Below are positions 33,175 through 43,300 of a stretch of 64,000 bases of DNA, one piece after another. Under the pieces are notes generated by a model. That model was not told where the DNA came from. It saw only the letters and a list, made by a program, of their open reading frames with translations, and did not search any database. The DNA comes from Klebsormidium nitens. Lineage: Eukaryota > Streptophyta > Klebsormidiophyceae > Klebsormidiales > Klebsormidiaceae. How positions within the stretch are numbered: the first letter of the stretch is position 1; each line of letters opens with the position of its first letter. The stretch spans positions 142,513-206,512 of the forward strand of contig DF236992.1 in assembly GCA_000708835.1 (NCBI GenBank), read 5' to 3'. Position numbers and translations under genes: made by a program.

Positions 33175-36100
33175 CTACTGCGACTCGTCCCCTTCGTCCT
33201 CGTCCTCCTGGGAGCTCTCTTCGAGGATCTGCTTCAGCTCCCGCGCTCGGTGCCGAGTCAGCTCCACACAGTCCTGCAGGGAGCGGTACACATGTCGTTC
33301 TTAAACGCATCTTACTCAATTTCGGATGGCAGACTTGAAATCGCACAAGCTACCAGCAATTAGTTGGTGTTCAGAGAGGCACAAACGGTGCGGTGCGCAC
33401 GTCCTACTTGAGACATCAGCTTATCAATCTATATGTTCAACCAAAGACTGGACCTTCACGGTTTTCGAGAAATAAAAGGGGCTCGGTGCGTGAGTGCGGT
33501 CGTCGTCAACGGACGCCAAACTCCTGCTAGACGATCATCAGAAGAAACGTCGAGCACACAAGTGCCGATTGAATACTCGGTTGCCAATTCGGGGTTAAGA
33601 GTAAAGGCGTTTCCAGGTCAGAGGTTAGGCAACTGACACCCGTTCGTCCATTTCGAGTTCGCAAAATTACGAGATTGCCAGGTACCACTGTTTGCATGAG
33701 ACTCCATCTCAGGCAAGCCCGTGCCGAGGTACATAAGATGCCAAGCGACGGGCTGCTTCAAACGAGTCCTTGAGCATTACGACAAGAATTTGATATAGAC
33801 GATCTTCCAATCTGTTCGAGCCCTTGCCTCACCTGTATTAGCGCTGTGGTGACTGCCGTGATCCCCCCAGGCTTGAACAGCGAGATCAGTCTGCCCGCCT
33901 CGTCCAGTATCGTTGTCACGGTGCTCTCTAGCAGCGCTTCCTCCTCCGCCGTGGGGTCAACGATCAGGTGTCTGCTCCAAAACGAGAAAAGCAGCAAGTC
34001 GTTTACTTGATGTTCTAGAGGAGTCTTCCCGGTCGAAGGGCTGTTTGCAGGTGAGGGGAGGCCTACAGGTCTGACCTTTCGGAAAAGCCGAGGTACTCGC
34101 TAACGTCAGCCACATGGTTTGAAGCCAGATAGAGCTTTGCGTCCTCTTTCTCGTCAAGGAAAGAGGAACTTTAAGATTCGATCAAACGGGTCAAGACTGA
34201 CCAGCACAGTGACAACAACCGCCACCCAGAACTCGAAGTCGAAACTTTAGTCTTGCCCTTTCGCAACGAGACGCTCACCCTTTGTAGAGGCCAATCGTTG
34301 CAGCCCAGGGCATGGCCCCAAGCGTGAGCTTCCGCCGCTCGACGGTGACGACCTCCGAGGATGCGTCCCCGTTCTCCCGCAAGTTGCCTCCTTGAGCCCC
34401 CGACAGCACGGGTAGCACGTGGCCCTCTGGATTCACCCGGACGGGCGGAAGGGTCACTGCAAACAAAAGGTATGGAACATCTTCAAAACCAGCAGCAGAA
34501 GGAAGCGCAGGCCCAGAGAAGGCTTCGTAAAGACGGACAGAAGGATTGAATTTGGGGTCGGGGGCCTTCTCAGGGCTAGCTTCAAGGGTGCCGCATCTCC
34601 GTCCCGCAGTGATTTGCTTGCCAAAGCGAAACGCGTATGAGAACGGAGTTTTATCTCGACCAGGCTGCTCCGGCTGTCACAGGCGAAGGGTAGCGACTTG
34701 AGGTGAACAGCGACTCCATGAAGACGATGCAGACATTCAGTAGGTAGAATGGAAGGGGAAGATACTGAGTGCACTCACAGTCTGCAAAGGCTGCAACCGC
34801 AGCAAGAAGGGCTGCGTCCAGAAGAGAACCATCAGCGTCCAGGCAGTAGATGTCCTGCAGCGCAATGTGAGATGTCGGTGCACGGAAAGGACAATGGACA
34901 CTTGCCCAAGCGTGATTAGAGCTAAAGTGGAGGATGAAGGCGTCCTCAGACAAAGTGCAGGAAACTTTCAGTCATAGAGAGGGACCCTTGCAGAAGCGAC
35001 TGTATGTAATGATATGTAACCCAGGCGAAAGTTGAGGAAGCGAAGTCAAGATGCAGTGGCAATCATCTCAGGCACTGTTCGCATGAACCGTCAAACATCC
35101 CGTTTTCTTGTTATCGGCAGCGTCTTGCGGTCTCTAAGCACTGTGCGCATGAAACCGTCAAACTTCCCGTTCTCCTGTTATCAGCAGCATCTTGCGGTCA
35201 TGAAAAGCAGGAACTTGATCTTACAGGTGCACTAACGGCCAACCAGGCTGCTTAATGGTTGATCGAACAGCTACTTTTGCTTTTAGAGACTCCTCAATTT
35301 ACAAAGTAGGCAACCTTTCAAAGCCTTACCAAGTACGCAACCCAGGCAGCCTTTCCGGTAGATATCAGCAGCTCTTTCGTGTTGACCAGTCCGGCACTGC
35401 AGAATGGAGCAACAGTTGAGATCACTGATAGGGATGGGAAAGAAGGTTTGCATCTGACACTTATGAGTCTTGCAGTCGTCTGGGCAAGCTATGGTCTAGA
35501 GAGAAAGTGGAAACATAACGAGAATACTAAGACAACTTCAGAGAACTCTTCTGAACTTCACATTAGTTCTTGTTATCTATCTCAAAGTGTTTTATTTAGG
35601 GCACAGATCCATTCAATGATCGCAAAAGCCTGACTTCTATATCCACCCAGCGTGGAATCGATCAACAGCACCCAAAAAGCTCCAAATATTACACATCATG
35701 GCAAACAGTAGTCCGCTTGGCCCAAGCATCACATCCAGATTAAGACTACAACCACCCTGTGAAGGCCTTGACAAAACCGGTACCTTTCAATTGCATTCAT
35801 AACCTGCTGCACCACCACGCTTGTCTCCTCCAGCCGCCTCTCGGGCCTTGCATCCGGGGAGCAGAGAGGGGGCATCTCAAAGGTGGCCGCTGCAGGGCAC
35901 AGGCAGGTGGCATGATCTAGAATCCGTACGTCGTAGCTGAGAGCTGCCGGGGACATGTGCTGCTGTATGCACTATGTGCTTCTTGACGAGATGCTACAAG
36001 TGCTATAAGTGCTATAAGTGCTCCTGTACTTGTGATTGTGCGCTGGCACCAGGAGATGCAACGATTCAAAATGCGTTATTTCCTGATGGTGTTGGTTTCA

Positions 36101-36840
36101 ACCCATGAGGGGCCGAGGCTCAAGGCAAGAGCGGAAGCATGGGAGAGACCACTGTAAGTACCGCGACCACCAAGCCCTGCCACCAGCCAAGAGTGGTGTT
36201 GCTTTAAGATTCTGATCCATCACGCCAGCACTTTGATGTGTTCAGACAAGTGTTCAAGGATCATAAACTTGCGCTGTATCATAAGAATGTGGACGAGCAA
36301 CATTGGAGCTGAGCCTCACCAATTTTCCCAGCATCTGGCGCCTCAGCGGTAGGAGTCATGACTTCAAGCTTGATCCCAGCCAGCAATGTCTGCACACATC
36401 AATGCGAATGTTTGCAGTTGGTGGACACATTAGTGAGGAACGTTTGTAGTTGGTGGTAGAGTTTGAAACCAGCATTGTCTGCCACTTTGGGATACAAGAA
36501 ACGAAAAGGCAACGCATCTTTCTCACGCTTACAAGGCTGCATTGCAGAGTGATGGGCTGGTGGCACAAAGTAGAGAATGTGCTCAGAATCCGTGTGAAGG
36601 TTCTGCATCCCAATGATCACCAAAAACAGGCCTTCAAATGAGTGATCAAATACTTACGGTTGAGCCAATCTTGACCAGAGCAGACCCATCCGCTGTCGAA
36701 ACCGCCCCAAATCCAATGGTTGTACTCCTTGCCCTTCCCAGGGGCCTTCCGTCTGGTCTTGTGCCTTCTGACAAGAAGCGCTGGAAGTACTCCTCTGGAT
36801 AAATTCTTTTGAAAGCTTCTGCTTCCAATTGTGAGTCCAT
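33175..36840 (-). CDS. RRP43: Exosome complex component RRP43/EXOSC8
   Basis: A non-catalytic RNase PH-fold subunit of the nine-protein exosome ring that channels RNA to 3'-5' exoribonucleases in nucleus and cytoplasm. Eight exons on the minus strand: 36658-36840, 36320-36389, 35784-35889, 35330-35396, 34779-34854, 34279-34456, 33833-33971 and 33175-33273. They join in phase to 305 aa, close to plant homologues. Visible blocks are A-F-K-R-I-Y-P-E-E-Y-F, G-T-R-P-D-G-R, V-K-I-G-S-T-T, L-A-G-I-K-L-E-V-M-T-P, D-I-Y-C-L-D-A-D-G-S-L-L-D-A-A, D-P-T-A-E-E-E and F-K-P-G-G. The C-terminus is acidic (E-D-E-D-E-G-D-E). It is divergently transcribed from RTEL1 across 514 bp, so the two may share promoter elements. 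Confidence 0.94.
35072..35204. repeat. 66-bp tandem duplication in an EXOSC8 intron
   Basis: Two adjacent copies, starting at 35072 and 35138 (both gcactgt.cgcatgaa..ccgtcaaac), continuing through ttatc.gcagc.tcttgcgg. They lie in intron 4 (35329 down to 34855) and are non-coding. Confidence 0.8.
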
Positions 36841-37354
36841 GACTGATATGAAGGGGCCACCAAGGCAGCAGAGCTAGTCGCACAAAGTAGCTAACTGTTG
36901 ACTGAGGAAGAAAAGGTCGTTCTGTAACGTGCGCAATGCAAAGCAGCCCGTGTGAGCGCTTCCTCTCAATAGCGCCTCTCTGCTCAAGCCTCAGAGTCAC
37001 AGTCAATCAAAGCAGAAGTGGTGTGGCATCTTTACCATACCATTCTCGGGCACTTTCACACAAGGCTGTCTCCCGTACTTCTAGTCAGTGTGAATACACT
37101 CAAACCTGGTTCCCGGGCAAACTTTTGAAAAAGTTCTCAACCTAGTCCACCTAGGTTGAGGTACCGTACATCAGGCTTTCACGGGTTGAACTTGTGTGCA
37201 CTGGAAAGTCACACAAAGTACCTATGTTCGCCCATGTCAAATGCTGAGGCGGGAGCAGAAAATAGGTAGTCGAGAACAGCTGCAGACAGAGCCACTTCTT
37301 TTAAGAACTTTTCTCGGCTGGAAAGGCGCATGCGGTGCATAATTTGGGGCTCTG
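36841..37354. promoter_or_regulatory. Presumed bidirectional promoter between EXOSC8 and RTEL1
   Basis: 514 bp separate the two divergent start codons, so both promoters and 5' UTRs must lie here unless there are non-coding first exons. It contains a perfect inverted repeat, ctcaacctag at 37136-37145 and ctaggttgag at 37151-37160, about 195 bp upstream of the RTEL1 start. A cacaaagta word occurs at about 36880 and again at about 37213. I see no obvious TATA box at a convincing distance. Function is inferred from geometry. Confidence 0.5.
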
Positions 37355-40300
37355 ATGCCGGTCTATACGCTGCGGGGGGTCCAGGTGGACTTCCCGTTCA
37401 GCGCCTACGACTGCCAGCTCGTGTACATGGAGCGGGTCATCCAAGCCTTGCAGACGGTGAGTCCAACCTTCTCAGAGTGTCATTTCAGCTGGCGGAGCAC
37501 TGTATAGCAGCTGATTGACGATTCAACAGCTTCTACTGCTTATCTAGCAAAGTGCTAGTACACAAGGATTCATCTCATCAGCATTCATCGGCTGCCACAA
37601 AGAAGGAACACAAGGGGCACCTAAACCATGATTTCTTCTGACCCTCAGTTTCTGTGCGAAAAGAGGTCGCGAAGCTGACACGACTTTCTACCACCCCCTC
37701 GTCAGATCAGGATTATCTGCCGGACATTCCAGTATCACTTTATTTGAGAGCGGCCCTTATCTTGGAGAGAGGAATTTGACCGTAGATGCGGATCCAATCT
37801 TATGGCCCTGTCCGTGTGCAGGGCCAGAATGCTCTCTTAGAGTCCCCCACGGGAACAGGAAAGACCCTGTGCCTTCTTTGCGCCACTTTGGCATGGCGGG
37901 AGAGCCTGAAGACAGCCAACAAACCTCAGCCGCCAAATCCGCAGGTGCGAATCCGGTGGTCGAGATGGACCATCAAGATTGGACTCCCTGTCTTGCATCT
38001 GGTTTTTCTCTAGAACCCAGCCTTTTTGTCTGTTCATTTCTAACATGCGTTGGCAGCTCGAAACTTACAATGTGCAATGAAGTCCTCAAACATCATACCA
38101 AAAGTACAGATGTTAATCGACTCCGATGTCAGCTGCCATGATGAAAACAAGGAAACAAACCTGGTCGGGAATCAGGAGGGTCTATTCTGAAAGCTCTCCA
38201 TAGACAGAAGGCTCGCTCTCTTCACAGGGGCCGCCAGTGCAAGCAGCTGGAAACTGGCAGCCACAGTCCAGTGCGCTCCCCCTCACCAGCGGCGAGGCTT
38301 TCACTGGCGGGTTTCTGAGCCAGGTGTCGAACCCCAATACGATCTCAGCACTTCCCACAATCGTGTACTCTTCGCGCACGCACAGCCAGCTGCAGCAGGT
38401 CATCAAGGAGCTCAAGAATACGAACTACAGGTGGGCCTATATCTTACTTCTTAGAAGCTTGTGATGAAGTTGCCGACAATCAAAGTCTTCGGAGATCTGG
38501 TTGTTCTGCAAGGTTGGCGGAATGACAAAACATAAGGAAGATCAGAACAAAGTCAAAGCTGTGAATCTCATGATGCCCACTTTTTGAAATTTGTGAAGAT
38601 GCAGCCAGCAGCTGCATCAAGAAAAGGTAGCAATGGGCACTGCAAGCTTGAACAAGGGGGGTGATCTAGGAAGCTAGTGGAAACATCTGATAGCAAGTAC
38701 TAGCTTCTGTTTACTATGACTGCCGTGCCACGGCCCCAAATTGCAAAACCAGGACAAACGCCATCATCAATAACGTACCTGAAAAGTTGGAGATTGTCAG
38801 AAACACGCACTTCGCCAGTCTTCCTTATTGGACCACGAGAATCAAAAGAAGTTCAGATGACTGTTTTTCGTGGTAAACAAGGCCCGCACGTGGTGTGCAG
38901 GCCCAAGTCAACGATCCTGGGGTCCCGGGAACAGCTCTGCGTACATCACGACATCTCTAAGCTGAGGGGCGTCGCTCAAAACACAACGTGCCGGGCCACA
39001 GTCCAGGTGTGAAAACGCTTGCCCGCCGCCGATAAAACTCTGCCTCATGCGCCGTGCCTGGGATTTAGCCGCTCAATGGGCTCTTTAGTGGCGACACTTC
39101 TACCTTTAAGAAAAACTATCGACAAACCTAAGGCGGAAGTGGTGTGACAAACCCTGCCGGATCTTGTCTCCTTTGTCAAAAGCCCCCCAAAGGATAGCTG
39201 GCTGTCTGATGTTCCTTGTCCAGAGCCCCAGGAACTTTCCAGCATGGGAGTATGGAAGCCTTGATAGACCGGTCCTCCTCCGACAATAAGAACGCACCAT
39301 TTCTTTGGCTACTTACCGATGTCATGCGATCAATCTTTCGGCATCGGCAGACATGGTTAGAGCTGCCTTGCATGAATCGACCGATCTTGAGATTCGATCA
39401 GATTGCCCCGTCTATTTCAAAATTTAATTCTGTTGACGACACGGCCTCTGGGCTTTGCAAGAAACGTCAACAAACGCCGCAATTTGCGTTCCAGTCCGCA
39501 TCATTTGTGAGAGAGTCGGGGCGCCTGCCAGTTGGGCGACAACTCGAGCGCCCAGCCAGACTTACAAATACATGGAAAGACCATATTACCGAATTGACGC
39601 CCCTTTGAGGACCTCAAACTCCTGCTTGCTTACTTAAACCTCACCAACAACCTGCCTCGCAGGCACGCGGCTGCCGGCACAACGTCGAGATAGAATCGTT
39701 CCTGCACGGGAACCCCGACTTTGGTGCGGAGCCGCTCGACATCGAGGACCTGGTCACCATAGGGCGCGAGATCGGGCCATGCCCTTATTATCTGTCGCGA
39801 GAGCTTATGGCGGCTGGCGCGGAGATTCTGTTCATGCCGTACAACTACTTGATCGACAAGAAGCATCGCGAGACGCTCAAGGGGGTCAACTGGGCAAACA
39901 CGGTGCTCATCTTCGACGAGGCGCATAACCTGGTGAGTCCGAAGTTGGTTTGCAGGTTGCCCAGAAAGGAATGGTGTTTGCCGGTCCTGAAAAGCTCTGC
40001 TCTGTTGTGTGAGCTTGCGCTGAAGTCGCAGACACATTTTAGGTTCTTCGCGCAGTGGAAGACTCAGCGCGGGAGGTTTGCTTGGCGGCCATTCCGTATC
40101 TTCGAGCCTCGAGGAGGAAGCTTGAGTGAGTTTCGACGTGGTCTGGTTGGACCCGAAGCTGAGATTAAAAGGCTGGCACCGATACGTTCGAAACATTCCT
40201 GGGCGTTTAGTCCCAATCTATCATTGAAAGTAGGCAGCGAATGAACAAGGAAGATGCTGAAGATGCGTCGTTTCCAAATTGACCATTCGACGAAGATTTC

Positions 40301-43300
40301 ATGCACAGTCTCATATACCAGTTTGGCGGCCATAGATCACTGGCAGTCCTGGGCGCGAGCGATTTTCGCATGCCGCATTTGACCACCTTATTCCGGGGTC
40401 CAACTTTGACAGAGCCCTTTCAGGCTCTCTCCTTTCGGGTCCCGATGCATTCGAAAGTTGAAGCAGAATCGCTGTCTCCATGTCTGATTTGGACGTCCTG
40501 ACTGTCCTTCTCCGGTTCCGTTCCGCTCCCGGGAGGGCACCTGTGCGGACGCGGCATCGTTCGACCTCCCTACACTGCACCAGATCCATTCAATCTTCGT
40601 TCTGGCCTCTCACAAATTCTTTCTGTTGTACGTCCTGACTGTGTCGCGTCCGCTATCGTATCCGCTTTGTATTGTCAGGAGGGCATCTGCGCGGACACGG
40701 CGTCATTCGACCTCCCCACTTAACCACCCGAATATTCCACTCTTTGCTCCACCATCTCACAGATGCTGTTTTTTGTACGTCCTGCCTCTATCGCGTCCGC
40801 TTTGTTTTGCCAGGAGGGCATCTGCGCGGACGCGGCGTCGTTCGACCTCCCCGCTTAATCACCTGAATTTCCCCCTCTTCACCCCATCCATCTCACACAT
40901 CTTTTCTTATGTACGTCCTGACTGTATCGCGTCCGCTTTCTTTTGCCAGGAGGGCATCTGTGCGGACGCGGCGTCATTCCACCTCCCCGCGCTGCAACCG
41001 ACTCTTCCACTGTTTGTTCCGTCCGTCAGACGGAACGAAGAGCATCCTTTCTTTTTTGAGAATCCTTTTTTTTATGTCCTGATTTTATCGCGTCCGCTTT
41101 GTTTTGCCAGGAGGGCATCTGCGCGGACGCGGCGTCGTTCGACCTCCCCGCGCTGCACCTGACGCAGTGCATCACGGAGGCGGGCCGCTGCGTGGAGCTG
41201 GCCAGCCAGGCCTCTGCCTCCGGCTTCGCGGGCGGGGGGACCAGCGCTAGCGCGGAAAACTTCCTGACGCTCAAGCGTGAGTCGCTCGAGGCCATTCTTG
41301 TTGTCCTTGGGAGGCTGATTGCCGTGAGTCGCTTGATGTCGCAGGTATTGGAGCTTTTGGCGCTAGCGAAGTCCAGAAAGAACGGACCCAGGCTGTGGCA
41401 GAGACGTCTCAAGACAATACCGAAAGCGTCGGAAACTGTTCAAGCGTTAGTCGCTGGAGGCGGTTCTTGTTACCATGAAAGGCTTGTTGGCGCGAGTCGC
41501 TTACTTCCGGAGGTATCGGAGCCTGGGGCGTTAGCGAAGTCCAAAAAACGAAGTTCAGACTCTGGGAGGATTGTCTCAAGACACTGCTGGTTCCGTCGGC
41601 CCTGAAAACGGACACCGTTTATGCATCCGCGATTTGTGGCTTTGAGCGAGACCGATTGTTGGCAAAGTAGTGTCCTTTACTGTCTTGAAAGGGCAGAATT
41701 GTTCTAAAAGCTGGAACATCGGATCTTGGGTGCATTGCAGATTGTACTCCCCGTTTGGCTCTGGCTAAAGGAGCGCATGCCGGCGACATGACGTTCGGCT
41801 CATAAGGAAAATGGGATTGCTTGCTGTTTGTGCTAGCCTTTACTTCGGACGTTATAGCATTGTCGGGGGTTTAGGATCCGGCAGTAGCTTTTACAAGGAA
41901 CAGACCTCCTGCTGAGCAAAAGATCTGTAAAGTCCTGGAAAACCGTGATTGGTGATTCGATATTTTGCCCTCCCCTCTGGATGCAGAATCATTGCGGAAG
42001 CTGGAGGGGCCGCTTCAAGAGCCGGACCTTTTCCCATCCGCATCACTGACACCAGCCCTTGACAAACCCAAAGTCTTTCGGGCAGACCTGCTGCTGAAGC
42101 TGGAAACGAGAGTCTGAGAGGGCTCTTTAGTGGTTACACTACTAACTATTTTTCAAAACCCGAGTCTTCTCCCCCGCTGCTGAAGCTGGAGGACAGGATC
42201 CAGGAAAAGTCCTTTCCGGTCATACTACGAACATGTCAAAACTTTCACAAACCTTAAGATACGATACAAGAGTCGGAGGAGAGTCTTTTCCGGCTAGACT
42301 TTTCAAACATTTTTGAAAACCCCATTTTTTCCTCCTGTGCAGACCTGCTGTTGAAGCTGGAGGACAAGATCCGGGAGGTGCCGCTGGCGGGCGCGGACGG
42401 CTTCACGCGGCCGGGGCCGTGGCTGCTGGAATTCCTGGGGGAGCTCAACATCAACTATGAGACGGCGGGCCTGCTCATGGACACCATCGACGAGGTGGGC
42501 TCTCAGCGGCAAATGGAACGAAGGTTTCAGAGTCCTATCGTTTTTGGATATCGTGGATGTCGCCCTCAGTACTGAGTTCTCACGCTAACTACGAGACGGC
42601 GGGCCTGCTCATGGACACCATCGACGAGGTGCGCTTTCGGGGTGGAGATTTACGGAGATCACTGTGTGTGTAGTCTTGGGGACTGAGCTTCTGTGTGTTC
42701 AACGTTCATGACAAGACGTCGTGCCTTCTTCACAGACAAGGTGCGCGCTGCCACATTTACAGAATGCGAAGTTTGTAGCTTTAGACATTCACGGGGCAGC
42801 CGAATTATGACACGGCGGGCTCGCTCATAAACACAATTAACAACGTCTGAGCTGCTAAGATTCTGATTTGAAAACCGATCGTTGCGGTCTGGGATCGCTT
42901 GGGAAGATGGGTAACCCATTGCTTTTGGATTGAGCTCCGAAACGGTGGGTGCTCGAGTCAATTTCTTAGCCGACCCACAAGCATAATCCCGAAAGGCTCA
43001 CTATCTCAGCGACGGCCCTCTTGGCTGCCCATAAAATAATGATCGTGACATTGCGAGCTTAGAATTAGAAACTCTTACCAACCCCTTTTCCCGACGACCC
43101 TGCAGCCGACGCTTGGAAGTGCTGTCCGAACGTTTGAGATATCAAGACGCTAACAATTCATATCTTCCCAATTCTGACAAACTTCTTACCCCTCAGGCGA
43201 CGGCCCTCCTGGCCGACGATGCTGCCGACAAGGGCGCGCGCTCGGGCGCCCGCCAGACTAGTTACCGCCTGTCCACGCTCGCCGAGGCGCTGCGCAAGGC

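Noticed and set aside
32638-33304. Two overlapping plus-strand frames (158-159 codons) near the EXOSC8 3' end
   Set aside because: They overlap the final EXOSC8 exon on the other strand and each other, and match nothing recognisable.
40500-41110. CRISPR-like or satellite array
   Set aside because: The repeats are copies of an adjacent exon edge plus intron, with degenerate spacers, in a eukaryotic intron. Nothing suggests CRISPR.
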